This document shows positions 29,821 through 42,229 of a DNA stretch of 64,000 nt, one piece after another. Numbering within the stretch: the stretch's first letter is position 1; the number at the start of each line of letters is the position of its first letter. The notes beneath the pieces are model-generated. The model searched no databases and was not told the DNA's origin. It saw only the letters and a list, made by a program, of their open reading frames with translations. The DNA lies in assembly GCA_002633025.1 (NCBI GenBank), contig NMRB01001816.1:76210-140209 (forward strand), read 5' to 3'. This stretch comes from Notospermus geniculatus. Lineage: Eukaryota; Nemertea; Pilidiophora; Heteronemertea; Lineidae. Made by a program: the position numbers and the translations under genes.

Positions 29821-30865
29821 TAATTAGAGGCGTGGCATCGGACTTTCTCAACCTCAGATGCCGGGAGATCGCTAGCAACAAACAGAAACCAACAGTATTC
29901 TGGAAGTGTTGCAATTAGAGTTGTTGTCTACTCGCGACTGTTGGGGGCCTAGACAGTTGGGGGGAAATAGATCATACCAATGGCAGAGGTGAATATCCAT
30001 AACAGGCTTACCTAATAAGACAGGTGCATAATTATCTGGTAACTGCATTTATCTACCACGATGTGTGACAACTCATGTAACAGAATAAGCAGACAATATA
30101 CCAAATTATACCATTTGACCGTCATACAATAGAATCATTGGACTCAACCACTCGTCATGAAGATGACAAACTCAGCCATTCATGCGCTGAAGCGTCTAAT
30201 GCCCCACACATTACAAGTTTCATTTAAAAGCTTCTTTTAAAACAATATTTTATCGTGTGAATCGGGGACTTTTATAAAAGTTTCTTTCGAGAAAGTATTC
30301 AGTTCATAAAATCTCTCTTATTTTTCTTCAAGAAAGTTTCACCGTGTGGAACAGGCATAAGGACATCATTTTTTTTAAATTCTTGAATGCTGATGGGTAA
30401 ACAGAAAACCTTACCAAGTTTTCACGAGTATTTGCCGGGGGGGGGGGATTAGTATGTTGCACCTCACTCTGACGTAAAACTGCACAGAAATATTTTTTCA
30501 CGCCTAGGGAGGTGGGCATCACCGGTAATTATTTTCGAAAACGCATAATTCTTTCTGTTGGTGAAATTTTACCACTATCAAGAAGAAAACAGTCGAAATT
30601 TTCAGGAATCAATGATATCAATGTGAATAGGAAAATATGACACCTGCCATAGATGCAGCTATACCAGGCCTGTCATTCCCATACGAAAGGTGAGACACTT
30701 GGTAAGCGAAAATTTCGTCGGTATAGTAACAGCATCCCAGTGTCTTTCGTCTGCTTGGTGAGGCCAACTGTTGATTGAACAGTTCAGAAACAGTTTGAGC
30801 TTACTGTTATGCCTCAACTCTCCAGCCTAACTGTCAGGCAAGACTCTATAGAAGTACAATTCCCA
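29821..30865. other. no gene recognised
   Basis: Holds a G run (30437-30447) and imperfect TTTAAAAGCTTCTTTTAAAA palindromes near 30221. No coding signal. Confidence 0.4.
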
Positions 30866-30992
30866 GGGGCGACCGCCACGAAACTACGATAGCACTAACG
30901 GCCTAACAGAGAAATTCTGTAATGGTAAAAGCCATTGCATACCTCTCTGTTAGGCACTGTTAGCGCTATCGGAGTTTCGTGGCGGCCCGCCC
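30866..30992. mobile_element. 127-bp foldback
   Basis: Inverted arms with GCCACGAAACT, CGATAGC and GTTAGGC around a short loop. Confidence 0.85.
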
Positions 30993-31369
30993 TGAGCTCT
31001 GTCAAACCATCAAAAGAATGATCAAATAACATGGCTACTTTTTGAGTGTAGGCATAATTTTTGCTTGTGGGTTTTTTTCACCGTCGACACTGCTCTATTC
31101 ATAGGGTATGCTAATCCTTTGTGTTCCGAGACAGTGACAGTAGGGAATGCTCACACTGAAAAAAGCCTATTGACTGAGTCAATGATTGTAGGCCCACCTG
31201 TTAGTGTATGGTCAGATTAGGTAAGCATAAGTTGTCCCTTCATTGACCAAGTCACACTCCACCTAGGCTGGCGGAACACCAGATTAGGTAAAGGTATGAT
31301 CTATTTCACCCCAACTATCTGGGCAAGCTGACAGTCAGGAATAGACAACAACTCTATTGGATGTTTTTA
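30993..31369. other. no feature recognised
   Basis: Only the short repeat AGATTAGGTAA (31214 and 31271) is seen. Confidence 0.35.
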
Positions 31370-32335
31370 GCTCACCCGTGAGCTCTTACAATGGTGCAGC
31401 GTCCGTCGTCCGGCGTCGTCCGTTAGCAGGGCACGTTTTGTAACCGCTGGGGCTATTGATCTGAAACTTCGTACATGTACATATATACCCCTAGGTCAGA
31501 TGACCTATGACACCAAGTTTCGGTCCGATTCGATTCTTGGCTTGGCCTCCAGGTGGCCAAAACCAAAAAACACAAAAAGTGCAATAACTCCTGAACTAAT
31601 GACTTGATCATCTCCAAATTTTTATCATAGGTGTATCATATTAGGACACATAACATATATCACGGGTTTTTGATTTGACCAACTTTTCAAGGTCACAGAG
31701 GTCAAAGTTCGACAAAAGTAACGAACCTGCCACAGTTCTTCATTATTTCACCGAGCGTCTTCATATCTTGCATAAACGTTATTAGAGGGGTACCTTCAAA
31801 ATTACCGAGTGTCGGCCCGATCGGATATCCAATATGGCCGCCAGGTGGCGTAACCTGAAAATCTTCTAAGTGCTATAACTCAGGAACGGCTTGACCCAGA
31901 GTGCTCAAACTTGATATTTACCTCCCTCTAGATGACCTTTACAAGCATGACAAATTTCGGCCTGATTAAACTTCCAATATGGCCGCCAGGTGGCGTAACC
32001 CGAAAATCATCAAATGTGCTATAACTCAGGAACGACTTGACCCAGAGCGATAAAATTTGATATGTACCTCCTTCTAGATGACCTTTACAAGCACGTCAAA
32101 TTTCGGCCTGATTAAACTTCCAATATGGCTGCCAGGTGGCGTAACCCGAAAATCATCAAATGTGCTATAACTCAGGAACGACTTGACCCAGAGCACTCGA
32201 ATGTGCTATGTGGCTCCCTCTAGATGACCTTTATGTGCATGTGAAGTTTTGGCCCGATTGGACATCCAATATGGCCGCCAGGTGGCATAAACTGAAAATC
32301 ATTGAAGTCCTACAACTTGGGAATGACTTACCCAG
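31370..32335 (+). repeat. AGCTCAC hairpin-headed repeat, copy 2
   Basis: The head TAGCTCACCCGTGAGCT is followed by the same GTGCAGCGTCCGTCGTC text. CCAGGTGGC-core blocks of about 145 bp lie at 31545, 31833, 31978, 32127 and 32272. A single n at 32336 marks the junction with the next repeat. Confidence 0.85.
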
Positions 32336-32336
32336 N

Positions 32337-33970
32337 CTCAATTGGCACACGTCCAAGAAAACCACTCAATCACTGCAAAATCAAGTAGTACCATCATATA
32401 GTCAATATTTGTATCCAGGTCTGAAAGGTTAGATAGTTTCAAAAAACTTACTCTTTTTGCGTTTTTATGGTTTCCGATCTCAAGATCGGAAACCATATCG
32501 TGTTTGGTCGTGGTGTCTGTCTGTCTGTGTCTGTCTGTCTGTTCAGTCTGTCACACCTGTAACTTTGTTATGGTTCCCGGATCACTAAGATCGGGAACCA
32601 TATTGGTTTTTTGGGTCATGGTGTCTGTGTATCTGTGTGTGTGTGTGTGTGTCTGTATGTGTCCGTCTGTCACGCCTTCATATCTTATCTCCTTCAACAG
32701 CTACAGTCCTGGCAACACATCCTACCCCTAGGTTTGTCAACCTGGGGAATCCAATGAGCTAATCATTTTCAACATCAGATGCCTCCATCATGATGTAATC
32801 AACATATCAGACTTGATATTTTGTCCGTCACGCTTTTATCTGATGTCATAACTCGGCTTCTTTAGCACCTACAGCAACAGAAACAAGTTCTACCCTTAGG
32901 TTTTCATACCCTTGGAATCGAATGGACTGATTACTTTTGATCTGAGATGTAGGGGTCATGGTGATATCAATATCACAAATTTGATATTTTGAGAGAACTT
33001 GCCAAATTGTCAACTGAGCAACATGAAGCAAGTCTTAGTTCATGCCTGCTTATCCAAGAACTGGACTGTGATAACATTCTCAGCCTCACGTGTCCGGGTG
33101 ATTGAAATATCATGAGATTTTGATATATCAAACTTGATAATTTGAAATATCTCTGCCTGTGGTAGAGATAGAGGCATGATATCACCTATACTTAGGTTAT
33201 TGGTGATGCCCATTTCGATTATGCAACGACCTGGATGATCAGAGGTCAAGGTCATGGTCAAACTTGATAATTTGAAATATCTCTGCCTGTGGTAGAGATA
33301 GAGGCATGATATCACCTATACTTAGGTTATTGATGATGCCGATTTCGATTATGCGACGACGTCGATAATCGGATGTCAAGGTCAAGGTCAAACTGGATAA
33401 TTTGAAATATCTCTGCCTGTGGTAGAGGTAGAGGCATATATCAGACATACTTAGGTTATTGAGGATGCCCATTTCGATTATGCAATGACCTTGATGATCA
33501 GATATGGTGACATGACAAAACGTAACTAGGACAAAATGTACCGGACAAAAGGTACCATTTTTCCGGGTACCTTTTGTCCATTTTTACCTATTGTACATTT
33601 TGTCCTGGGTTCATTTTGTCCGGGTACCTTTTGTCCGGTACCAATTTGTCCTAGAACCATCAGATATCAAGATCAAGGTCAAGGTCAATTACGGGATGAG
33701 TTATTGGCATGAGATCAGGTTCTATGGGCCTCATTGTAATCCATCAGTCAATGTACCCTGATATCTGTCAGTGTATCCTGATCTCCATCAATGTTTCTGA
33801 TCTCTATCAACGTATCTTGATCTCCATCAATGTACCATTCAGGTCCCGGAAGAAGCACCTATCGGGAACCATACGACATTTACAATGTCATCTTGTTTGT
33901 TTTTGTTTTGGTTCGGGCTGGAACGATGGATCCGTATCCAGCTCGACCACTTTGCCCTTCCTCTGACCTC
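32337..33970 (+). repeat. ATGGT hairpin-headed repeat complex
   Basis: Contains two heads, ATGGTTTCCGATCTcaagATCGGAAACCAT (from about 32466) and ATGGTTCCCGGATC...GATCGGGAACCAT (from 32572). GTCTGTCTG/TGTG tracts follow, then a tandem array of about 130-bp units (33129-33490, CTTGATAATTTGAAATATC), a small foldback of GTACC/GGACAAAA words (33515-33655) and the tail GGAACGATGGATCCGTATCC. The tail matches 56540-56604. Confidence 0.8.
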
Positions 33971-34099
33971 TTAAAGGGATACTGAAGGATCTTTTAAATC
34001 ACCAGCTAACGAAATCATATTGGGGTATATTGGTAAATAAAAGAGTGATAAAACAAACCCATCAAACATATTTTATTTAGACAACCCCATCATGCCTTA

Positions 34100-34793
34100 A
34101 GCCCATCTCACACTGCCACGATTCCGACCACGATGCTTCTACGAATGCTGCAAAATGTTTTCGTAGAGGGATCGTGGCGGGCGGGCAGTGATCTGATTGG
34201 TCTCGGCTCAATGCGGCTTTTGTAATCACTTCATGCAGGCGTCTTGCACCTCCGTGTTGACTTCCTGTATGCTTCGCGCAGGCATCGTGTTCACATGCTG
34301 CAGCCCGTCTCACATTGCCACGATTCCGACCACGATGCCTCTATACGAAATGCTTTCGTGGTGTTCCTATAGGCTTCGTAATGAATCGTAATGGCTTCCT
34401 ACAGGCTTCTTGTTTTTCGTGTCCCAGGCCCCTCACGATTGGTGAGAATTTTAAACATGTTTAAAATTCAAAAATCGCGTGTTTAGTCCTGAAGACGTCC
34501 GCGATGATCGTAATGCCTTCCTACAGGCTTTTGCAAGCTTCCTGTTGATCAAAACGAAGCTTGCAGGAAGCCTCCAGGAAGGCATTACGATCATCACGGA
34601 AGTCCTTAGGATTGAACACGAATTTTTTTTATTTGAAACCGGTTTTAAATTCTCACCAATCGTGAGGGGCCTAGGACACGAAAAACAAGAAGCCTATAGG
34701 AAGGCATACGATTCATCACGAAGCCTATAGGAACACCACGAAAGCAGTTCGTAGAGGCATCGTGGTCGGAATCGTGGCAGTGTGAGATGGGCT
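34100..34793. mobile_element. foldback MITE, TTA-flanked
   Basis: Long hairpin: AGCCCATCTCACACTGCC...GGCAGTGTGAGATGGGCT with TTA on both sides (34097-34099 and 34794-34796), the duplication typical of PIF/Harbinger. A second copy of the left end lies in tandem at 34305. The arms from 34305 to about 34798 pair almost throughout, around a centre near 34550. Confidence 0.8.
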
Positions 34794-34854
34794 TTAATCC
34801 GATGAGTTTATAGCCTTCCCAGAGACAATAATACCCCAAGCGCACTGATTACTC

Positions 34855-35111
34855 GTGACGTCACGGCGGTATTCCCAGGTAGCCGAAAGTAATTGCAGTA
34901 TACAAATCTTACACATTAGACCCACACCCGGGGAGCTCACTACGGGCGAAAAACCTCCGGAAAAAGTAGGGAATCGGTGGTGTAAAGTATATGGATGTGG
35001 AAAACAGGAAAGGTTAATTCATTCATTCCCTGCCGATCCGCCACGAGCCAAGAAATGGAGACAGTTTATTCAGACGAAGCGGGCAGACTTTTTACCGAAT
35101 GCAAACCCACG
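34855..35111 (+). pseudogene. THAP zinc finger, 5' part, split by BEL/Pao
   Basis: The frame holds the start of a THAP domain: C-x4-C (WCKVYGC), HSFPADPPRAKKW with the conserved Phe-Pro and Trp, and NPRV. It ends at the BEL insertion point. The rest resumes in the same frame at 43614. THAP domains are C2CH DNA-binding modules found in P- and Kolobok-type transposases and in host proteins derived from them. The ATG at 34855 is the first in frame, but an upstream exon cannot be excluded. Confidence 0.75.
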
Positions 35112-35203
35112 TGTGCGCGACGTTTCATCTGGTTGACACTGGAAGTGTTACATCTTGTGAGAAACATGTGTCTTGGTAGTGAGTTTCCCTCTGGCCAGGT
35201 GGC
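35112..35203 (+). repeat. 5' LTR remnant of BEL/Pao
   Basis: 92 bp identical to 43358-43449. The copies diverge after GGTGGC, the likely deletion breakpoint. Confidence 0.85.
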
Positions 35204-35712
35204 AGCTGAAAGGATTATCGTCAGAGCTATTCAGATCACGAAGTTTCCCGATGAAGTTGCTCGTCTGCAATCTGGCAATTCGTTGGCCCGCAGCAGCTGC
35301 CTGCTACCGCTTGCTCCATTCATCGAAGATAGTATCTTAAAGGTTTGGGAACTGTTGTGGTGGTATGCGGTTGTCATGGTTGTTAGGCACTTGGACTCTG
35401 GACTGGTGAGTGAGACAACTTTAAAATCATGTCACGTCTACTGTCTGAGACTGAGCAACATCACCGTCAGCGGGTAAAATCTACCTTGGAGTTTGGCATG
35501 CAGGGAGCAATGCCAAAGGAGAATCATGGGACTAGGGCATCGTCTAATAATAAGAAGAAAGATAAGCGTTGTACTGGAGACATTAGGCCTAATGACAAGA
35601 AGCTTAGAGCCAATGGATTGGCAGAGAGGCGCGACGACAGCACACAACCATGTGGTAGTGTTATCAGCCAACAACCTAGGAGGGTGGAGAGGCAGGATGA
35701 CAAGGGGCCAAG
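35204..35712 (+). other. BEL/Pao leader after LTR deletion
   Basis: No primer-binding site is recognisable. It has several short open frames in two phases, and the long frame opens at 35713. The upstream Arg/Lys-rich frame from 35429 overlaps it and could be a decayed gag start. Confidence 0.5.
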
Positions 35713-38700
35713 ATGATGCGACCACGGGAGTTGGCAGTTAACATGGTTAGGGCGGAGAAGTATGGTGAAACGTTGGGGCAGCCCAGGCAGGAGCGAAGGA
35801 AGGGGCCAAGTGATTGTGTAATACAAGGAGCTGCGGAGCGTCAAGCGGCGAAGGCTAGGCTATTGGCATTAAAGGAAAAGGCCATCAAGCTAGAGATCAA
35901 AAGGTTAGAAAGAGCACTCCGGGAGGGAGAGAAGAAGGAACCCAAGATGATGCGACCACGTGACTTGGCAGTTAACATGGTTAGGGCGGAGAAGTACGGT
36001 GAAACGTTGGGCCAGCCCAGGCAGGAGCGAAGGAGCTCTGCTGACGCGGGGACAGGAGTCAGATTTGTTGGGGATCAGCAAGGGAGGACCTCACCTGGGT
36101 CAGCAAGGACGGGACAAGCACGTGACAAGATAGTTACCGCAGCTAGGACAGATAAGTACGATGGCAACACTAGGACTAGGACCAGCCACCCTGTGAGCCC
36201 TGGTTGGATAGCGGTACCAGCCGGGCCCAAGTTAGTTGTTCATGATGATCAGGGGACGCCCGTGCAGCAGTCCAGGGAGGAGCGAAGGAGTTCGGCCGAT
36301 GCTGGGATAGGAGCCAGGTTTGTTGGGGACCAGCAGGAGAGGACCACGCCTGGGTCAACATTGACGGGACAATCATCACTGGATGAGGCATTTACCACGG
36401 TTACGGCAGATAAGCATTATGACAGTCGCCATGAAGAAGTTGTACAGGTGAGCCCTGGTTGGATTGATGTGCCAGCCGGGCTCAAGTCAGTTGATCGTGA
36501 TGCTCAGCCGACACGGGGGGAGCCTGTGTGGCACATGCGCCCACACCAGCTAGAAGATGATGCAGTTGGAATGATAGGACAATCCAATCCCAAGGAGGGG
36601 CTAAGGAGCTCTGCTGACTTCGGGACACGAGTTGGATTTGTTGGGGACCAGCAATGGAGGACTCCACCTGGGTCAGCAAGGATGGGTCAATCGCAGAGTG
36701 AGCCGGTTACCATGGCCACACCAACTAGACAACATGGAATGGACGGACTGTCTGGAGTGGAGCTGAGGAGTTCTACTGGTGCTGGGACAGGAATGAGATT
36801 GCTTGGGGATCAAGAAATGTCTACACCTGGGTCAGCAAGGACAGTGCGATCAGGGGGCGATGCAGTTACCATGGGAATGGATGAACGGTCTGGGGAGGAG
36901 CTGAGGAGTTCTGCTGATGCTGGGATAGGAGTTGGAGTTGTGGGGGACCAGCGAGGGAGGACCACACTTGGGTCAGCAAGGACAACACAGTCATGGGGCG
37001 ATGCTGTTACCATGGCTACAGCAGTTAGAGAATGTGGAACAGATGGACGGCCTTGGGAAGAGCCATGGAGCTCTGCTGATGCTGGGACAGGAGTCGGGTT
37101 GGTTGGAGATCAGCGACAAACCACTTGTGCGTCTGGGCCAGCCACTTGGACAAACCCGCCGCATGGTGTTAGTGATGCAAGGAACCAGCTGGGAATGGCA
37201 CCGGCGGCCCAGGAGTATAGACAGCCTGACAACTTGCATGGTCCACCTGGAGGGATGCCTATGGGCGGTATGGCAGGAGAAATGCCTATGCATGGTGCTG
37301 TGGGAGGAACGCAACCAGTTGGTCTACCAGGAGGGATGCCTATGTATGGACCTGGAGGGGTGTATCCGTATTTCCCTGCGGCAGGACTGTATTACCCACC
37401 TTTCCAGCCATGGTTGCCTCAGCCTCAGGTGAATGACAATGTCGCCATCGCAGAAACGTTAGAGAGAATCACATCCCAGGCTGAACTACCAGCACCGCCA
37501 CCCATGACCTTTGATGGAACCTCGGCCAACTTCGCCAAGTTTTGGAAGAATTTCCAGGATAGAGTAGATAAGAAGCCCTTTCCAGAGAGTTTGAAATTGG
37601 CACAGCTTATCATGTCTACAACAGGAAAGGCCAAGAAGGCCATACAGCGTTTGGAAGGGACAGACAATGGCTATAAGGAGGCGATTAGTGTCTTGAAGGA
37701 GAGATACGGAAGACCCTTTCAGGTGGTGAGATCTTGCTTGGATCGTTTAACTCAGGGGAACAGGATTGCTCCAAGTGATCGCAGCGGACTGTTGGAGTTT
37801 GCAGACTCACTGGAATCTACATATCAGACGATGTTAGATCAGGGACTGTTGGAGGAAGCTAATACTCAGTCTACACTGCAAGCCATCTTTGGGAAGTTGC
37901 CTGTCCATTGCCAGCAAAAATGGGTTCGGCTAGTGATTGACCTGGAGACAAGGGAACGCACACCTAAACTGAAGGACATGGTGGACTTTGTTAGCGGTAT
38001 GGCTAAGGCGGCGAACCACTCAGTCTACACTATCCAGTCAGGGGCTCCATTCAAGAAAGATGCCGAGTCCCATAGTTCCAGGGTGAAGTCACAGACAGGA
38101 CAATTTACGCCAAAGGTTACCACATTGTCCACCCAGTCAGTTCCGGAGAGTAACTCAGGACAACAGCCCAAGGCGGGTGAACCTGGTTCAAAGAAGAAGA
38201 CAGGGAATGAAGCAAAGTCAGAGGGATGCCCCTTCTGCAACAAGGGTCCACATGAGCTCCAGAACTGTTACAGCTTCAAGGCAGCAGACGTTAAGAAGCG
38301 GAAGAAGTTCGTAAGGTTTGGTCATCTATGCTTCTGTTGCTTAAAGAAACATCTGATCAAGGATTGCAAGAATTTGAAGACATGTTCTGCGGAAGGATGT
38401 GATAACCAGCACCATAGACTCCTACACACCGACAGGACAGAACCAGCCAGTGGAGATGGTACCGGCAAACAGAACCCGACAAAAGGGGAAAGAACACAGA
38501 CAGATGTGAAGGAGAAGCAGCAGATTGGTGCCTTAGAAGCCTCGAGAATGACTGGTCCAACAATGGTAATGCTGAAGGTTGTACCCCTGCGCATTACGGC
38601 GGAAAACGGTAACTCATTGACGACATTGGGAATGCTGGACAGTGGGTCTACAGTGTCATTGGTCAAGAGAGCAGTTGCTGAGAAGCTGGGCAGCACAGGA

Positions 38701-41490
38701 TCCTCACATCGCATAAGCATAAACACAGTAGTCGCAGCAGGTGTTTCTACAGAAGTTGCCGTGATGAAGTGTACGATCTCACCAATTGGACATGATGATC
38801 TGGGGATCAAGATTGGCAGAATGCATGTTGTGGAGAACTTGCACATCGACCAGAGATTCCACCCTAACACCACAGATCTGTCAAGATGGGACCATCTAAA
38901 GGACTTGGATCTTCAGGCGGATATGGAAGTCAATACAGTGACCATTCTTCTGAGCGAAGATGTTCCGCGGGCACATACAGTCTTGGAGGCAAGATATGGC
39001 AAGGATGTCGACATTGAACCTTATGCTGTGAAGACCCCCCTTGGATGGTGCGTGGCAGGACCAACGGATGTTATTACTGGTGAGGAAACAAATGTCGGCG
39101 CCACCGTCAGCTTCCTGACAAGACCCCTGGAGACCAATAGGGAGGTTAAGGACGCAGGGTTGGAAGAGTTGAAACAGGCTGTGAAACGTCTTTGGAACGC
39201 TGAGAAACATGGGTTTAATGATGACGACGGTAAAACTCTATCAGTAGAGGATAAGAGAGCACTGTGCATGATGGAAAAAAGTACAAGATTAGTAGAAGGA
39301 CACTATGAGATTGGACTGCTGTGGGGACATCAGGTTCCTGTGCTACCGGACAATCGGAGGCTAGCTGAGAGAAGGTTATCAGGGTTGAAACGACGCTTTG
39401 AGAAGGATCCAAGCTTTGCAGAGAAGTACACAGCCACGATGGAAGACTACTTTGCCAAGGGTTATGCCAGAGAGCTTAGTGAGGAGGAGACAGCAAGGAC
39501 CAGCCCGAAGACATGGTATCTGCCGCATCATGGGGTGCAGAGTGAGCATAAACCCGGCCGGGTTAGGGTTGTATTTGATGCGGCGGCCAAGTATGATGGT
39601 ACTTCGTTGAATCAGGAGCTGATGTCAGGAGCAGATCTAGGAAATAATCTCGTGGGAACTATCCTGAAGTTCCGTCTTCATGACATTGCACTTGTAGCGG
39701 ATATAAAGGGGATGTTCCTCCAGTTCAAGGTCCCTGCTGAGGATTGTGATGCCTTGCGATTTGTCTGGTGGAGGAATGGCGTCTATGAGAAAAGTCCAGT
39801 GGTCTGTCAGATGACGTCTCATATATTTGGAGCCACGGACAGTCCAAGCCTGTGCACATATGGACTGAGAAAATGTGCCAAAGACAATGCTGAGGATTTT
39901 GACCCCATCACCTCGGAAACGGTTTCCAAGAATTTTTATGTGGACGATCTTCTAAAGTCATTGCGTACTGTCCCAGAAACAGTTCAGTTGGCTTTGCAGT
40001 TGAGGGAGATGTTAGCTAGAGGTGGTCTATGTCTGACCAAGTTTCAGTCGAACTCAAAGGAGGTCATGTCAGCCATACCAGCAGAGGACAGAGCCAGTGA
40101 CATCAAGGACCTGGACCCAGATCATTCAACGGTGGAAAGGGCCCTAGGCGTCAAATGGGACAGAAGGACGGATACCCTGGGAGTGAAAACTGCGGACCTG
40201 AAGGACTCAGCTAATACAAGAAGAGCTTGTCTGTCTGTTGTAAGCTCATTATATGATCCATTGGGAATGGTAGGACCTGTCACATTACCCGCAAAACGCA
40301 TACTGCAGATGGCCTGCAAGATGGAGATGGGTTGGGATGATGTTTTACCAGACAATCTTCTCAAGGCTTGGCAGCTGTGGAAGCAGTCATTGGCGGAGCT
40401 AGACGGAGTAGAAATACCCAGGAGTTTTTCCCTGCAGGACCCAAGCATGCCGGTGGAATTGCATCACTTTGTCGACAGTTCTGAAATTGGATATGGAACA
40501 GTCTCATACTTACGCAAGGTTAAAGCTGATGGATCTGGTGAATGCTTCTTCATAATGGCCAAGAGTAGAACAGCACCATCGCCCTTTGTCTCACTTCCAA
40601 AACTAGAGTTACAGGCGGCTGTAATTGGATCTAGAGTAGACAGGTTCATAAGAAGAGAAATTGATCTGCAGTTCTCCAGAGTCATATTTTGGACAGATTC
40701 CAAGATTACATTGCAGTATGTGAGGAATGAGACCAGAAGATTTAGGACTTACGTTGCCAACAGGGTAGCTGAGATTAGGGACTCCACAAAACCACAGCAA
40801 TGGAGACACGTCCCTGGTAAGGAAAATCCAGCCGACCAAGCGTCCAGGGGGCAGACGGCCAGGGCTTTCATGAAAAATGAGGAGTGGTTCCAAGGACCGA
40901 AGTTTTTGGCTGAACCAGAAGACAGTTGGCCTGCAGAGGAAATCCCCGATCTCCCAGCAGACGATAGTGAAATCAAGGAGGAGAAGATCATTGCAGCGGT
41001 AGTGGAAACGCCCTCTGGTATTGACCGCCTCTTAGAACGATATTCATCGTGGCTGGTTTTGAGGAGAAAAGTGGCCATACTTCAGAAGTTCTGTCAGTTC
41101 ATCAGATATAAGCATGGTAAAGACAAGGAGCTGAACACCATGAATTACGAGTTGTCTGTAGAGGATCTGCTAGCTGCAGAGACAGCAATAGTGAAGTTTG
41201 TACAGCAGCCGGCATATAGCCAGGAGATGACGGCCATCAGGACGAAGGGACATGTCAAGACGGACAACAGTCTGAGAGCGCTTTATCCAGTCATCATAGA
41301 GGGGATCATGAGAGTAGGCGGACGGCTTGCTAATGCACCGATATCAGATGAGGCCAAGCATCCTGTAATTTTGCCACGGAACCACCATGTTACCACGCTG
41401 TTGATACAGCACAGTCATGTTAAGCTGGACATGGATGGCAGGAGCATCTCATTACAGACATCAGGCGGCGATATTGGATTCCTAAACTGA
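35713..41490 (+). pseudogene. BEL/Pao gag-pol polyprotein
   Basis: 1925 codons. Residues 1-30 are duplicated at 79-108. Residues 105-475 hold six degenerate copies of a unit with SSADAGTG and VGDQ. A Met/Gly/Pro-rich stretch follows (about 500-570), then the Pao-type gag domain (about 593-773). Cys/His fingers start CPFCNKGPHELQNC (839), and the protease has LDSGSTVSLV (Asp 976). Reverse transcriptase has FDAAAKYDGTS (about 1287) and the catalytic FYVDD (Asp 1411). RNase H has VDSSEIGYG (1588) and FWTDSKITLQ (1662). The final residues are frameshifted near 41425, where the integrase zinc-binding region begins. All visible reverse transcriptase and RNase H residues are intact. It acts in cytoplasmic virus-like particles. 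Confidence 0.9.
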
Positions 41491-41936
41491 GGTCAGCGGT
41501 ACGGAAATACTTGAGAAAGTGTGTCGACTGCCGAAAGCAGTATGCGGAGAAGATGCATCAGATAATGGCAGACATCCCCAAGGTGCGGATGGTGGGGTAT
41601 GAACCCCCCTTTACAAGAACTGGTATAGATTACTTTGGGCCACTGTTGATTAAGCGGAACAGATCAGTCATAAAGAGATGGGGAGTCCTCTTTACCTGCT
41701 TAAATCTGCGAGCTGTGCACTTGGAAGTGGCTGAAACGATGGACACCAGCTCATTCCTGAATGCGTTTCGACGGTTTGTTGGACGGCGAGGACACCCCAA
41801 GGAAGTGTGGTCAGACAACGGTACAAATTTTGCTGGGGGAGAAAGAGAACTCAGGGAAGCTGTGGAAGGACTAGATCAGGAAAGGATTGACAGAGAACTC
41901 CAGGATCAAAACATCAAATGGCATTTTCACCCTTAT
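41427..41936 (+). pseudogene. BEL/Pao integrase, truncated
   Basis: In the frame shifted relative to gag-pol, RRYWIPKLR and CVDCRKQ (zinc-binding) lead to the core with aspartates in TGIDYFGP and WSDNGTNF. The frame is interrupted after the FHP segment, before the catalytic glutamate, so the DDE triad is incomplete. Confidence 0.85.
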
Positions 41937-42020
41937 GAAAAAATCACATGTGTAATTTTTTTTCACATGTGAAATATATTACGCATGTGAAAAAAATCAC
42001 ACGCCCCTTGCGTGGAATTG
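41937..42020. mobile_element. edge of a nested insertion, CACATGTG palindromes
   Basis: ATCACATGTGTAATTTTTTT and TCACATGTGAAATATATTAC are self-inverted words not belonging to integrase. A single n (42021) follows. The rest of the inserted element appears lost in the assembly. Confidence 0.5.
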
Positions 42021-42021
42021 N

Positions 42022-42220
42022 AGTTGCTGAAGACAATGTTCCCCGAGGGCAGTGGCCAATGGCGAGAATCGTACGATTGTTTCCTGGTGATGATGGACAC
42101 ACCCATGTCGTAGAGGTGAAGACAAAGCAGTCAAGCTTAGTTCGTCCAATAACTAAGCTGTGTCTGTTAGAGGGTAGCCCGGCAGTTGACGCAGAGGCTG
42201 TTGACAATGGTGATGGTTAG
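42022..42220 (+). pseudogene. BEL/Pao integrase C-terminal domain
   Basis: The peptide has PRGQWPMARIVRLFPGDDGH and VEVKTKQSSLVRPITKLCLL, the beta-barrel-like tail (DUF5641 type) at the end of BEL/Pao pol, then a stop. The segment between the core and this piece is missing at the n. Confidence 0.8.
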
Positions 42221-42229
42221 AGGACACCT

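Noticed and set aside
35377-35410. tRNA-Gln anticodon-arm resemblance in the BEL/Pao leader
   Set aside because: Short, same-sense rather than complementary match, far from the LTR edge; not a primer site.
34995-35477. 160-residue protein across the BEL/Pao LTR start
   Set aside because: It is the THAP exon read in the wrong phase fused to LTR sequence.
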